From Paracoccus haematequi (lineage in GTDB: Bacteria; Pseudomonadota; Alphaproteobacteria; Rhodobacterales; Rhodobacteraceae), in contig NZ_UZWE01000045.1 of the NCBI RefSeq assembly GCF_900631945.1, positions 1 through 64,000 on the forward strand: a stretch of DNA of 64,000 nucleotides, read 5' to 3'. A program made the translations under genes and the position numbers. The notes beneath the pieces were generated by a model. The model did not search any database and was not told where the DNA came from. It saw only the letters and a list, made by a program, of their open reading frames with translations. Of the stretch, positions 35,116 to 45,471 are shown piece by piece; positions within the stretch are counted from its first letter, which is position 1, and every line of letters starts with the position of its first letter.

Positions 35116-35880
35116 GTGAAGCGCGAGGAACGCAGGCAGGCGATCATGGATCTGCTGGTCGGGGCGCGGGCTGTCGATCTGGACGATCTGGCCGACCGTT
35201 TCGCCGTGTCCCGCATGACCATCCACCGCGACCTGGACGACCTGGAGCAGGCGGGCCTGCTGCGCAAGGTGCGTGGCGGCGCGACCATCGAGGCAGGCAC
35301 GCAGTTCGAATCCGACTTCCGCATCCGCGCCTTGCAGGACAGCGACGCCAAGGCCCGCATGGCCCGCGCCGCGCTGGATCTGGTGGAACCCGGCATGACG
35401 GTGATGGTCAACGACGGATCCATGGCCGCGCTGCTGGGGGCCAACTTGGTCGACAAGGCGCCGCTGACCGTCATCACCAACAACGCCGCCGTGATCGACC
35501 GGCTGAAGGATGCCCCGCGCGTTACCCTGATCGCGCTTGGTGGCGCCTATAGCGCCAAGTTCAACGGCTTCTTCGGGGTGGTGACCGAGGATGCGCTGGC
35601 GCGGCTGCGCGCCGACCTGGCCTTCATTTCCACCCCTGCGGTGGCGGGGCTGCGGGCCTTCCACATGGACGACGCGGCGGTCCGGGCCAAGCGCGCCATG
35701 ATCGCCGCCGCCGACAGGTCCGTGCTGCTGGTCAACCATACCCGCTTCGGCCGGTCCGCCCTGCACGCGCTGGCGGATCTGACCGATTTCGACGCCATCA
35801 TCACCGATGCCGCCCCCGCGCCGGACGATCGCGCCGCGATCGACCGCGCCGGGCTGCGGCTGACCATCGCACGAGATTGA
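35116..35880 (+). CDS. eryR: DeoR-family transcriptional regulator (EryR-like)
   Basis: This encodes 254 residues. The N-terminal winged helix (KREERRQAIMDLLVGARAVDLDDLADRFAVSRMTIHRDLDDLEQ, seen in pieces) is typical of DeoR, and the C-terminal sensor domain has GSMAALLGANL, VITNNAAVIDRL, LIALGGAYSAKFNGFFG and AKRAMIAAADRSVLLVNHTRFG read in parts. It starts with GTG after a perfect AGGAGG. It heads the eryR-eryH-eryI-fbp-fba unit, as eryR heads tpiA2-rpiB in Brucella and rhizobia. The likely effector is a phosphorylated tetritol or tetrulose; this is inferred. Confidence 0.88.
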   Translation: MKREERRQAIMDLLVGARAVDLDDLADRFAVSRMTIHRDLDDLEQAGLLRKVRGGATIEAGTQFESDFRIRALQDSDAKARMARAALDLVEPGMTVMVNDGSMAALLGANLVDKAPLTVITNNAAVIDRLKDAPRVTLIALGGAYSAKFNGFFGVVTEDALARLRADLAFISTPAVAGLRAFHMDDAAVRAKRAMIAAADRSVLLVNHTRFGRSALHALADLTDFDAIITDAAPAPDDRAAIDRAGLRLTIARD

Positions 35881-35893
35881 ACGGGGGGCTGAC

Positions 35894-36661
35894 ATGAGCG
35901 ATTTCTGGATCGGCACAAGCTGGAAGATGAACAAGACGCTGGATCAGGCGCGCGTCTTTGCCGAGGGGCTGGCGGCGGCGGACCGGGACCGCGACCCGCG
36001 CATCCAGCGTTTCGTGATCCCGCCCTTCACCGCCGTGCGGCAGGTCAAGGACTGGCTGGCGGATACCTCGGTCAAGGTCGGCGCGCAGAACATGCACTGG
36101 GCCGACGAGGGCGCCTGGACGGGCGAGATTTCTCCGGTGATGCTGCGCGACTGCAACCTCGACATCGTGGAACTGGGCCACAGCGAACGCCGCGAGCATT
36201 TCGGCGAGACGGACGAGACCGTGGGCCTGAAAACCGAGGCCGCCGTCCGCCACGGGCTGATCCCGCTGATCTGCATCGGCGAGACCCTGGCCGAACGCGA
36301 GGAAGGCCGCGCCCAGGACGTGCTGGAAAGCCAGGTGCGCGCCGCGCTGTCCCGCGTGGCGGGCAGCGATGCGACGATCCTGCTGGCCTATGAACCCGTC
36401 TGGGCCATCGGCGTGAACGGCATCCCCGCGACCTCGGACTATGCCGACGCGCGGCAGGCGGAAATCATCGCGGTCGCGCAGAACGTGCTGGGCCGCAAGG
36501 TGCCCTGCCTTTACGGCGGCTCGGTCAATCCGGGGAACTGCGAAGAACTGATCCAATGCCCGCATATCGACGGGCTGTTCATCGGCCGGTCGGCCTGGAC
36601 CGTGGAAGGCTATCTCGACATCCTGGCGCGCTGCGCCGCAACCATCGGAGAAACCAAATGA
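35894..36661 (+). CDS. eryH: Triose-phosphate-isomerase-like enzyme, probable D-3-tetrulose-4-phosphate isomerase
   Basis: This encodes 255 residues. The catalytic set is intact: Lys11 in GTSWKMN, His96 in ELGHSERR and Glu167 in AYEPVWAIG. The C-terminal phosphate loop [10 protein letters not shown] and FIGRSAW are also present. The first motif reads GTSWKMN rather than the GNWKMN of housekeeping TpiA. This fits the divergent TpiA2/EryH branch, which in Brucella isomerises D-3-tetrulose 4-phosphate. A glycolytic role is possible but less likely because rpiB follows with an ATGA overlap. It lies 13 bp after eryR. Confidence 0.87.
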   Translation: MSDFWIGTSWKMNKTLDQARVFAEGLAAADRDRDPRIQRFVIPPFTAVRQVKDWLADTSVKVGAQNMHWADEGAWTGEISPVMLRDCNLDIVELGHSERREHFGETDETVGLKTEAAVRHGLIPLICIGETLAEREEGRAQDVLESQVRAALSRVAGSDATILLAYEPVWAIGVNGIPATSDYADARQAEIIAVAQNVLGRKVPCLYGGSVNPGNCEELIQCPHIDGLFIGRSAWTVEGYLDILARCAATIGETK

Positions 36662-37119
36662 AACTGGCGATCGCAGGCGACAGCGCGGGCGAGGGTCTGG
36701 CCAAGATCCTGGCCGACCACCTGAAAGACAAGCATCAGGTCGCGGAAATCAGCCGCACCGACGAAGGCCCCGACGCCTTCTACGCCTCCCTGTCCGACCG
36801 GGTGGCGTCGCAGGTGATCGACGGCACCTATGACCGCGCCATCCTGGTCTGCGGCACCGGCATCGGCGTCTGCATCGCGGCCAACAAGGTGCCGGGCATC
36901 CGCGCCGCGCTGACCCACGACACCTATTCCGCCACCCGCGCGGCCTTGTCGAACGACGCCCAGATCATCACCATGGGCGCGCGCGTGATCGGCCCGGAAC
37001 TGGCCAAGGCCATCGCCGACGCCTGGCTGGCGGAAACGGAAAACTTCGACAAGGCGGGCAAGTCGGCAAGCAATGTCGATGCCATCAACGCGGTCGATGC
37101 CAAGTACAACAAGGCGTAA
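36658..37119 (+). CDS. eryI: RpiB-like isomerase, probable D-erythrose-4-phosphate isomerase
   Basis: This encodes 153 residues with the RpiB/LacAB fold: opening [15 protein letters not shown], catalytic-base Cys65 in VCGTGIG, and [18 protein letters not shown] read in parts. The opening AGDSAGEG differs from the GADHAG/SDHAG of housekeeping RpiB, as in the EryI branch. In Brucella this enzyme makes D-erythrose 4-phosphate, the last step of erythritol breakdown. The start overlaps the eryH stop (ATGA), and fbp follows after one base. Confidence 0.88.
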   Translation: MKLAIAGDSAGEGLAKILADHLKDKHQVAEISRTDEGPDAFYASLSDRVASQVIDGTYDRAILVCGTGIGVCIAANKVPGIRAALTHDTYSATRAALSNDAQIITMGARVIGPELAKAIADAWLAETENFDKAGKSASNVDAINAVDAKYNKA

Positions 37120-37120
37120 G

Positions 37121-38101
37121 ATGCTGAAACTGCCCAACGACGGCCCCGCGACGGGCCGCCTTCTGTCCGATGTGCTGACGGGGGACGGCCCCGCCGCCAT
37201 CGTCCACGCCATCGCCCGCGCCCAGGCCCCGCTGATGGAGCGCCTTGCCGCCGGGCGGCTGCACGGCGACCCGACCGAGATCGTCGGCGTCAACGACAGC
37301 GGCGACCGGCAGAAGGCGCTGGATGTCGGCGCGCATCACCACATGATCGCGGTTCTGCGCAAGGCGGGCGTCCGCCAGGTGCTGTCCGAGGAAGCCGAGG
37401 CGGTGATCCCCTTGAACCCCGACGGCGCCTGGGACGTGGCGATGGACCCCATCGACGGATCGGGCAGCATCGGCATCGGCGCGCCTTTGGGGATGCTGTT
37501 CAGCATCCTGCCCGCCGCGCCCCAGGGCTTCCTGCGCACGGGCGAAGCGGTCGTCGCGGCGGGCTATGCCTCGTTCGGGCATTCGATGGACTTCGGCTGG
37601 TCGCTTGGCGACGGCACCCATATCGCCGGTTGGGACGCCGAGGCGGGCGAATTCCGCATGGTGCGCGAGAACGTGACGCTGAAGCCCGCCGCTTCGACCA
37701 TCGCCTATAATGCGTCCAACGAACGCCACTGGGACGCAGGCCTGCAAGCCTGGGTCGCCGATCTGCGGGCGGGCAAGGACGGGCCGCTGGGCAAGAACTA
37801 CAACATGCGCTGGCTGGCGGCCGCAGTGGGCGAATTGCACCGAATCCTGCTGAACGGGGGCGCGTTCCTGTATCCCGCCGACCGGCGTCCGGGGTATGAG
37901 AACGGGCGGCTGCGGCTGGTCTATGAGGCGATGCCCATCGCCTTTCTGGTCGAACAGGCGGGCGGGCTGGCCTCCGACGGCGCCCAACCGATCCGTTATC
38001 GCAAACCGTTAGCGGTACATGACATGACGCCCCTGATATTCGGCGCTAAGGACGAGGTCGAGACGATCCTCGGCTATCTTGCCGGGCCAAGCAAAGGATG
38101 A
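37121..38101 (+). CDS. fbp: Class I fructose-1,6-bisphosphatase (possibly also sedoheptulose-bisphosphatase)
   Basis: This encodes 326 residues. Metal and active-site blocks are LSEEAEAV (Glu90, Glu91), [13 protein letters not shown] (Asp109, Asp112) and, in the C-terminal half, [34 protein letters not shown] read in pieces, which carries the last metal-binding Glu. The [12 protein letters not shown] variant departs from the DPLDGSSNID of standard FBPases. Calvin-cycle relatives (CbbF) also cleave sedoheptulose bisphosphate. It starts one base after the eryI stop and precedes fba by seven bases, so it is in the eryR operon. Dual activity is inferred from context. Confidence 0.85.
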   Translation: MLKLPNDGPATGRLLSDVLTGDGPAAIVHAIARAQAPLMERLAAGRLHGDPTEIVGVNDSGDRQKALDVGAHHHMIAVLRKAGVRQVLSEEAEAVIPLNPDGAWDVAMDPIDGSGSIGIGAPLGMLFSILPAAPQGFLRTGEAVVAAGYASFGHSMDFGWSLGDGTHIAGWDAEAGEFRMVRENVTLKPAASTIAYNASNERHWDAGLQAWVADLRAGKDGPLGKNYNMRWLAAAVGELHRILLNGGAFLYPADRRPGYENGRLRLVYEAMPIAFLVEQAGGLASDGAQPIRYRKPLAVHDMTPLIFGAKDEVETILGYLAGPSKG

Positions 38102-38108
38102 CGATTTC

Positions 38109-39143
38109 ATGGCTATGATTACCCTGCGCCAGCTTCTCGACCACGCGGCCGAGAACGGCTACGCGGTCCCCGCCTTCAACATCAACAACATGGAGCAGGG
38201 TCTGGCGATCATGACGGCCGCGCAGGCCACGAAATCGCCTGTCATCCTGCAAGCCAGCCGGGGCGCGCGCGCCTATGCCAACGACCTGGTTCTGGCCGGT
38301 CTGATCCAGGGCTTCGCCAAGGCCTTCCCGGACATCCCGCTGTGCATGCACCTGGACCACGGCAACGGCCTGGCGACCTGCGCCACCGCGATCCAGAACG
38401 GGTTCACCTCCGTGATGATGGACGGCAGCCTGAAGGCCGACGGCAAGACGCCCGCCGATTACGACTATAACCGCGACGTGACCGCCAAGGTGGTCGAGAT
38501 GGCCCATGCCTGCGGCGTCTCGGTCGAGGGCGAGCTTGGCGTTCTGGGGTCGCTTGAAACCGGCATGGGCGACCAGGAGGACGGCCACGGCGCGACCGAG
38601 CAGCTTGGCCACGACCAGCTTCTGACCGACCCGGACGAGGCGGTGCGCTTTGTCGGCGACACGAACGTGGACGCGCTTGCCATCGCCATGGGCACCTCGC
38701 ACGGCGCCTACAAGTTCTCGCGCAAGCCCGACGGCGACATCCTGGCGATGAGCGTGATCGAGGAAATCCACCGCCGCCTGCCCAACACCCACCTGGTGAT
38801 GCACGGATCGTCGTCGGTCCCCGAGGATCTGCAACAGATCATCAACAGCTATGGCGGCGACATCAAGCCGACCTGGGGCGTCCCGGTCGAGGAGATCCAG
38901 CGCGGCATCAAGCACGGCGTCCGCAAGGTCAACATCGACACCGATAACCGCCTGGCCATGACCGCCGCGATCCGCAAGGTATTTTCGGAAGAACCGTCCG
39001 AGTTCGACCCGCGCAAATACCTGAAACCCGCGATGCAGATGATGTCGCAGGTCTGCAAGGACCGCTTCGAAGCCTTCGGGACGGCGGGCAACGCCGACAA
39101 GATCGTGCCGCTGCCGCTGTCGGTGATGGCCGGAAGGTATTGA
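38109..39143 (+). CDS. fba: Class II fructose-bisphosphate aldolase
   Basis: This encodes 344 residues of the zinc-dependent class II type, close to Calvin-cycle CbbA. Catalytic Asp83 and zinc-ligand His84 lie in MHLDHGN. The [12 protein letters not shown] segment carries further ligand-region residues, and the flexible-loop region includes [12 protein letters not shown], with [10 protein letters not shown] and the C-terminal [10 protein letters not shown] following. It cleaves fructose bisphosphate to DHAP and glyceraldehyde 3-phosphate, and this class also condenses DHAP with erythrose 4-phosphate to sedoheptulose bisphosphate. AAAGGA precedes the ATG at 38109. It ends the eryR operon at a clear terminator. 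Confidence 0.93.
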   Translation: MAMITLRQLLDHAAENGYAVPAFNINNMEQGLAIMTAAQATKSPVILQASRGARAYANDLVLAGLIQGFAKAFPDIPLCMHLDHGNGLATCATAIQNGFTSVMMDGSLKADGKTPADYDYNRDVTAKVVEMAHACGVSVEGELGVLGSLETGMGDQEDGHGATEQLGHDQLLTDPDEAVRFVGDTNVDALAIAMGTSHGAYKFSRKPDGDILAMSVIEEIHRRLPNTHLVMHGSSSVPEDLQQIINSYGGDIKPTWGVPVEEIQRGIKHGVRKVNIDTDNRLAMTAAIRKVFSEEPSEFDPRKYLKPAMQMMSQVCKDRFEAFGTAGNADKIVPLPLSVMAGRY

Positions 39144-39165
39144 TTCCGCCCTCTGGATGCGATTG

Positions 39166-39191
39166 CGGCCACCCGGAGGGGTGGCCGTTTT
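39166..39191 (+). terminator. Rho-independent terminator of the eryR-fba operon
   Basis: CGGCCACC (39166-39173) pairs with GGTGGCCG (39180-39187) around the loop CGGAGG and is followed by TTTT. It lies 22 bases after the fba stop. On the opposite side the leftward DUF6525-like gene also ends at 39191, so the region serves convergent ends. Confidence 0.9.
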
Positions 39192-39456
39192 CATTCAGGG
39201 ATATGCCTTTCGCGTTGCAATGCCCTGGTCTGGGCGCGATCCAGATGGGCCAGGGCATCGGCGGGCGAAGCACCGCGCGCGATGGCCTGCGCCCAAAGCC
39301 TGCGGCACGAGGCGGGCGACCACGGCAGCGCCGCCTGCGCCAGCCAGCGCCGCAGTGGGCCGGGTAGGGCGTCGAACGCTGCCATCGGATCCGTGGTGCG
39401 GCGCCGCGGCCTTCGCACCGTCGCCCCCAGATTGCCGCAGGCCAGGCGGTGGCGCG

Positions 39457-39460
<4 letters not shown>
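39191..39460 (-). CDS. Small DUF6525-like protein
   Basis: This encodes 89 residues, basic, with no membrane helix. The pattern [28 protein letters not shown] (in parts) and [15 protein letters not shown] matches, from memory, the DUF6525 family found in Rhodobacteraceae; its function is unknown. The ATG at 39460 overlaps the stop of the CobW/ZigA gene (39457-39460), so it is the second gene of the putative zinc-regulated operon. Confidence 0.7.
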
Positions 39461-40674
<1,214 letters not shown>

Positions 40675-40702
40675 CGATAAGCCTCCAAATGACGGCATGA
40701 AC

Positions 40703-40720
40703 GATATAGTATAACATAAC
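40703..40720. promoter_or_regulatory. Probable Zur operator upstream of the CobW/ZigA gene
   Basis: GATATAGTATAACATAAC resembles the alphaproteobacterial Zur box. It matches GAAATGTTATAACATAAC, the consensus as I recall it, at 15 of 18 positions. It lies 29 bp before the leftward CobW/ZigA start, in the only AT-rich patch of the 104-bp gap, where the promoter should be. It is also 59 bp from the divergent ABC-F start. Confidence 0.65.
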
Positions 40721-40778
40721 GTAGTGCAAGACTCGGACTCCCCTTGACGCGCCCCCTCCCGTCCTCCATCCCCCACCC

Positions 40779-42626
40779 ATGCTGCGCATCGACGACATCT
40801 CCTATTCCATCCAGGGCCGCCCTTTGTTCGAGGGCGCCTCCGCCACCATCCCCGAAGGCCACAAGGTCGGCCTTGTCGGGCCGAACGGCGCGGGCAAGAC
40901 CACGCTGTTCCGGCTGATCCGGGGGGAACTGTCCCTGGATGGCGGCGACATCAGCCTGCCGTCCCGCGCGCGGATCGGCGGGGTTGCGCAGGAATCCGCG
41001 GCGACCGGCGTCTCGGTCCTGGACACCGTGCTGGCCGCCGATACCGAACGCGCGGCGCTGCTGGCGGAAAGCCACACTGCCACCGACGCGCATCGCATCG
41101 CCGAGATCCAGACCCGGCTGGCCGACATCGACGCCTGGTCGGCCGAGGCGCGGGCGGCCTCCATCCTCGACGGGTTGGGCTTTTCCACCGCGGACCAGGC
41201 GCGGCCTACGGCTGATTTTTCCGGCGGCTGGCGGATGCGGGTGGCGCTGGCGGGGGTGCTGTTCGCGCAGCCCGACCTGTTGCTGCTGGACGAACCCACG
41301 AACTATCTGGACCTGGAAGGCGCGCTGTGGCTGGAAACCTATCTGGCGCGCTATCCCCATACCGTCATCATCATCAGCCACGACCGCGACCTGCTGAACC
41401 GCGCGGTGGGCCATATCCTGCATCTGGAAAACCGCAAGCTGGTGCTCTATACCGGCGGCTATGACGACTTCGCCCGGATGCGCGCCGAACGCCGCGCGCT
41501 CCAGGCCGCCGAGGCGAAGAAGCAGCAGGCCCGGCGCGCGCATCTGCAAAGCTTCGTGGACCGCTTCGGCGCCAAGGCCAGCAAGGCCCGCCAAGCCCAA
41601 GCCCGCGTCAAGATGCTGGCCAAGATGGAGCCGATCACCGCGCCGGAGGAGGCCAAGTTCCACCGCTTCGGATTCCCTCAGCCCGAGGAACTGTCGCCCC
41701 CCATCGTCGCGATGGAGGGGGTCAGCGTCGGCTATGACGGCCGCGCGGTGCTGCGCAAGCTGACGCTGCGGATCGACCAGGACGACCGGATCGCGCTGCT
41801 GGGCCGGAACGGGCAGGGGAAATCCACCCTGTCCAAGCTGTTGGCCGAACGCCTGTCCGCGATGGAGGGCAAGGTCACCCGGTCCTCGAAGCTGCGCATC
41901 GGATACTTCGCCCAGCATCAGGTCGATGAACTGGACCTGAACGAGACGCCTCTGGCCCATGTCAGGCGCCTGCGCCCGGCCGAGGCGCCGCCCCGGTTGC
42001 GCGCGCGTCTTGCGGGCTTCGGCCTGATGGAGGCGCAGGCGGAAACCAAGGTCGGGCAGCTGTCCGGTGGCCAGAAGGCGCGGCTGTCGCTGCTGATCGC
42101 CACCATCGACGCCCCGCATCTGCTGATCCTGGACGAGCCGACCAACCATCTGGACATCGAATCCCGCGAGGCGCTGACCGAGGCGCTGAACGACTATACC
42201 GGCGCGGTGGTGCTGGTCAGCCACGACATGCACCTGCTGGGCCTGGTCGCGGACCGGCTGTGGCTGGTGCGCGACGGCGCGGTGGCGCCCTATGAGGGCG
42301 ACCTGGACGATTACCGGCGCTTCCTGCTGGGCGGGGACGAACCCAAGGTAGTGGAGGAAAAGCCGAAACCCGCCCCGAAGCGCGCGCCCCGCGACGAGAT
42401 CCTGGGTCTGCGCGCCGAGGCGCGCCGGGCCGAGGAACGGGTGCAGAAGCTGACCGAGATGCTGGCCAAGCTGGACGTGAAGCTGGCCGATCCGGCGCTG
42501 TACAACGACCCCTACGAAGCCAAACGCTGGACCGCCAAGCGCGCCGAGGCGGTGCAGGCCATGGCGCGGGCCGAGGAGATCTGGATGACCGTCCTGGAGA
42601 ACCTGGAAGGGGCGGAGCGCGGCTAG
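40779..42626 (+). CDS. ABC-F family ATPase
   Basis: This encodes 615 residues with two ATP-binding domains and no membrane part. Domain 1 has GPNGAGKTT (34-42), the signature [12 protein letters not shown] and [12 protein letters not shown]. The linker of about 80 residues is rich in Lys/Arg/Ala ([17 protein letters not shown]), as in Uup/YheS-type ABC-F proteins. Domain 2 has [18 protein letters not shown] and [12 protein letters not shown]. The C-terminus (about 520-615) is a coiled coil as in Uup. Such proteins act on ribosomes to rescue stalled or constrained translation. It is divergent from the CobW gene. Confidence 0.9.
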   Translation: MLRIDDISYSIQGRPLFEGASATIPEGHKVGLVGPNGAGKTTLFRLIRGELSLDGGDISLPSRARIGGVAQESAATGVSVLDTVLAADTERAALLAESHTATDAHRIAEIQTRLADIDAWSAEARAASILDGLGFSTADQARPTADFSGGWRMRVALAGVLFAQPDLLLLDEPTNYLDLEGALWLETYLARYPHTVIIISHDRDLLNRAVGHILHLENRKLVLYTGGYDDFARMRAERRALQAAEAKKQQARRAHLQSFVDRFGAKASKARQAQARVKMLAKMEPITAPEEAKFHRFGFPQPEELSPPIVAMEGVSVGYDGRAVLRKLTLRIDQDDRIALLGRNGQGKSTLSKLLAERLSAMEGKVTRSSKLRIGYFAQHQVDELDLNETPLAHVRRLRPAEAPPRLRARLAGFGLMEAQAETKVGQLSGGQKARLSLLIATIDAPHLLILDEPTNHLDIESREALTEALNDYTGAVVLVSHDMHLLGLVADRLWLVRDGAVAPYEGDLDDYRRFLLGGDEPKVVEEKPKPAPKRAPRDEILGLRAEARRAEERVQKLTEMLAKLDVKLADPALYNDPYEAKRWTAKRAEAVQAMARAEEIWMTVLENLEGAERG

Positions 42627-42750
42627 GCTGTTGCCCAAATGCGCCGCCCCCTGAACGAAGGTCAAGGAAGGGCGCGGCCCGCCTTGTGCAAAGGCGCGAT
42701 TCGACCCTAGGAAGCATTTACATTCCGCCGACCCCCTGAAGGATCCGACC

Positions 42751-43494
42751 ATGAAGATGACGCTGGCCCTGGCCGTTCTTGCCGCATCCGCTGCCACGGG
42801 TGCCCTGGCGCAGGATTTCGGCTTTGCCGGCCGCGAGTTTTCGGTCGATCTGGGGGTCGGCGTGGATGTCGGGCCGGATTATCCGGGATCCGACGATGCC
42901 GAGGCGGGGCCGTGGCTGATCTGGCGCAACGCGGGCTTCACTCAGCCGGGCAGCGACCTGCGCGAGGGCTTCGCGATCTCGCCGTCCTTCAACATGGTGG
43001 GCGAACGCGAGGCGGCGGACAATGCCGACCTGGCGGGCATGGCCGATATCGATGCCGCCTATGAACTGGGCCTGCGCGTCAGCTATGGCGCCGGTCCCTG
43101 GACGACCTTCGGTTCGGTGCGCCGCGGTTTCGACGGGCACGAAGGCGTGACCGGGGAAATCGGCGCCAAGTACCGCACCGACCTGTCGGATCGCCTGTCG
43201 CTGTGGTCGGGCCTGTCGCTGGGCTATGGCAACGGCGATTACAACGACACCTATTTCGGCGTGAACGCCGCCGAGGCGATTCCCGGCCGCCCCGCCTATG
43301 ACATCGGCGGCGGCTTCAACAAGGCCACGATCAGCTTCGAGGCGCGCTATTCCCTGACCGAGAACGTCGCCCTTCTGGGCGAGGTCGAATACGGCAAGCT
43401 GATCGGCGACGCGGCGGATTCGCCGGTCGTTCAGGACGAATACCAGCCCGCGCTGAAGCTGGGCATCGTGCGGAAATTCTCGTTCGGCTTCTGA
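42751..43494 (+). CDS. MipA/OmpV-family outer-membrane protein
   Basis: This encodes 247 residues. A signal peptide (1-20, ending ALA before QDF) is followed by amphipathic beta strands. The DVGPDYPGSDDAEAGPWL opening, GYGNGDYNDTYFGVNAAEA in the middle (read in parts) and the C-terminal KFSFGF ending in Phe are typical of the MipA/OmpV beta-barrel family. It probably forms an outer-membrane barrel or scaffold; some members bind murein-hydrolase complexes. GAAGGA precedes the ATG. It stands alone, with 124 bp upstream and a long degraded stretch downstream. Confidence 0.87.
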   Translation: MKMTLALAVLAASAATGALAQDFGFAGREFSVDLGVGVDVGPDYPGSDDAEAGPWLIWRNAGFTQPGSDLREGFAISPSFNMVGEREAADNADLAGMADIDAAYELGLRVSYGAGPWTTFGSVRRGFDGHEGVTGEIGAKYRTDLSDRLSLWSGLSLGYGNGDYNDTYFGVNAAEAIPGRPAYDIGGGFNKATISFEARYSLTENVALLGEVEYGKLIGDAADSPVVQDEYQPALKLGIVRKFSFGF

Positions 43495-44179
43495 TCCGAC
43501 CGCAAGGCGCTGCCGGATCCGATCAGGGCGGTCAGGCCATCTTGCGCCGCAGCCGCAGCCCGGCCAGCAGCCCTTTCATGACGACCGAACAACCGTCGTT
43601 CACGACCGACCCGCCGCCGCCGCAATTGCCGACGCGCGAGAAATCTTCGGTTTTCAGGGAAATCGCCAGACCTTCGACTGATGGACAGGTCGTGAAACGA
43701 AAGTCCTGGGTCTCGGCGAGGGCCGAGCGGAAGTCTTCCCCCAGGCTGTCGGCCGCCGGATGGATGCGGGTGAGGGGATGGCCCTTCCCGAGACGGTCAC
43801 GGTGTTCATGTGCCTCTCACGCTCGAATGGGTCGACTGGTTCAACAAGCGCCGCCTGCTCGAACTGGCCTGCCACTGGTCTTTCACCCGGCCGCGACCGT
43901 CTTGGGAGTCATGCCGAGTTCCCGGTTCTGAGTCGCGAGGGAAGCTTGCGATCGCCGTATTGCTGCCCGGACAGCCTGCGGTGTCGTGGCGCTTCCGCGA
44001 CACACTTGGCCCATGACGCTTCCTTCCATTCCCGAGAAAGGATCGCACCATCAGACCACGGGATCAAACGGATCGTGACATGCGGGGCGGTCCCGAAAGG
44101 TCCAAATCGCGGGCGATTGGTGCGGGCGCGCGGATCGGTTAAGCCTGCCGCCAGAATCACGATCCCGAAAGAGAAGACG
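43495..44179. other. Degraded stretch without an intact gene
   Basis: Between the MipA/OmpV and permease genes there is no ORF with a credible start. The stretch holds an IS3 transposase scrap and, on the minus strand from about 43820 to a TGA at 43532-43534, an open frame of about 96 codons without start (segments such as ALAETQDFRFTTCPSVEGLA and VMKGLLAGLRLRRKMA). This minus-strand frame may be the C-terminal end of a broken gene. The part from 43900 to 44150 shows nothing I can name. Confidence 0.45.
43808..43870 (+). pseudogene. IS3-family transposase (OrfB) fragment
   Basis: The bases encode PLTLEWVDWFNKRRLLE, the near-C-terminal block of IS3-group OrfB transposases (normally followed by the PPAEAE... 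tail). Only about 20 codons remain; both flanks lose similarity. It is a relic, probably left after deletion, and joins directly to the broken minus-strand frame to its left. Confidence 0.75.
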
Positions 44180-45466
44180 ATGGGCTATTTCCCCCACTGG
44201 CGCCCCGCCACCGGCACGACGGTCCTTCCCGACGAAAAACTGCCCTGGGCCGCCGCCGTCCCGATGAGCTTCCAGCATCTGCTGGCCATGTCGGGTTCCA
44301 CGATCCTGGCGCCGCTGATCATGGGGTTCGATCCCAATGTGGCGGTGTTCTTTTCCGGCATCGGCACGCTGCTGTTCTTCGTCATCACCGGCGGGCGGGT
44401 GCCCAGCTATCTGGGGTCGTCCTTCGCCTTCATCGCGGTGGTGATGGCCGCGACCGGGTTCGCGGGTGGCGGCGCCAACCCGAATATCGGCGTGGCCCTG
44501 GGCGGGATCATCGCGGCGGGGCTGGTCTATGCGCTGATCGGGTTGGTGGTGATGGCCATCGGGTCTGGCTGGGTCGAGCGGCTGATGCCGCCCGCCGTGA
44601 CCGGGGCCATCGGGGTTGCCATCGGACTGAACCTAGCGCCCGTGGCCGTGGGCCAGTTGAAGGGCAGCATGGCGCATCTGGCCATCGCCCTGGCGACGGT
44701 GCTGTGCATGGCGATGGTGTCGGCCTATGGCGGGCGGGCGACGAAGCGGGTGGCGGTGCTGATCGCCCTGGCCTTCGGCTATGGGCTGGTTCTGCTGCTG
44801 GGCAACGGCGCGGGCATCGTGCCGGGGATCGACTTCGCCCGCGTGGGCGCCGCGCCCTGGTTCGGCATCCCCAACTTCACCGCCCCGCAATTCGACTGGA
44901 CCGCGATCAGCATGATCGCCCCGGTCGCGGTCGTGCTGGTGGCTGAGAATCTGGGCCACATCAAGGCGCTTGGCGCCATCACCGGGCAGAACATGGATCG
45001 CTATATCGGTCGCGGCTTCCTGGGCGACGGGCTTGCCACGATGATCGCCGGGGCAGGGGGCGGCACCGGCGTCACCACCTATGCCGAGAATATCGGCGTC
45101 ATGGCGATGACCCGCGTCTATTCGACGCTGATCTTCCCGCTGGCGGCCGGAATCGCGATCCTGCTGGGCCTGTCGCCCAAGTTCGGCGCGATCCTGCAAA
45201 CCATTCCTGCCCCGGTGCTGGCGGGGCTGGCGGTGTCGGTCTTCGGGCTGATCGCGTCGGCCATGGCGCGGATCTGGGTGGACAACCGGGTGGATTTTTC
45301 CGACCCGAGGAACCTGTTCACGGTGGGCGTCGCGCTGATCCTGGGGGCGGGCGATTTCACGGTGAATATCGGCGGCTTCGCCCTGGGCGGGATCGGCACA
45401 TCGACCCTGGCCGCCCTGGTCCTGTATCAGCTTCTGGGGATCGGCCGCGACCGCCGCGCGGCCTGA
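44180..45466 (+). CDS. NCS2-family uracil/xanthine permease (UraA-like)
   Basis: This encodes 428 residues with about 12-14 membrane segments. NCS2 signatures include the GSTILAPLIMGFDP region in TM1, PSYLGSSFAF in TM3, and AENLGHIKALGAITGQ, where the Glu belongs to the conserved TM8 site. GAGGGTGVTTYAENIGVMAMT follows as the TM10 region, read in parts. This motif set is closer to uracil permeases (UraA/RutG) than to xanthine carriers. It would import a nucleobase with protons across the inner membrane. GAGAAGA precedes the ATG at 44180; the open frame extends upstream into degraded DNA. No pyrimidine-degradation genes are adjacent. Confidence 0.88.
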   Translation: MGYFPHWRPATGTTVLPDEKLPWAAAVPMSFQHLLAMSGSTILAPLIMGFDPNVAVFFSGIGTLLFFVITGGRVPSYLGSSFAFIAVVMAATGFAGGGANPNIGVALGGIIAAGLVYALIGLVVMAIGSGWVERLMPPAVTGAIGVAIGLNLAPVAVGQLKGSMAHLAIALATVLCMAMVSAYGGRATKRVAVLIALAFGYGLVLLLGNGAGIVPGIDFARVGAAPWFGIPNFTAPQFDWTAISMIAPVAVVLVAENLGHIKALGAITGQNMDRYIGRGFLGDGLATMIAGAGGGTGVTTYAENIGVMAMTRVYSTLIFPLAAGIAILLGLSPKFGAILQTIPAPVLAGLAVSVFGLIASAMARIWVDNRVDFSDPRNLFTVGVALILGAGDFTVNIGGFALGGIGTSTLAALVLYQLLGIGRDRRAA

Positions 45467-45471
45467 CCGCG

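Noticed and set aside
36658-37119. Housekeeping ribose-5-phosphate isomerase B
   Set aside because: The opening motif AGDSAGEG and its coupling to eryH match the erythritol branch better, although sequence alone does not exclude it.
32942-39143. Calvin-cycle operon (tkt, fbp, fba, tpi, rpi together)
   Set aside because: No RuBisCO, phosphoribulokinase or CbbR gene is present, the regulator is DeoR-type, and the tpi/rpi genes carry the erythritol-branch motif variants.
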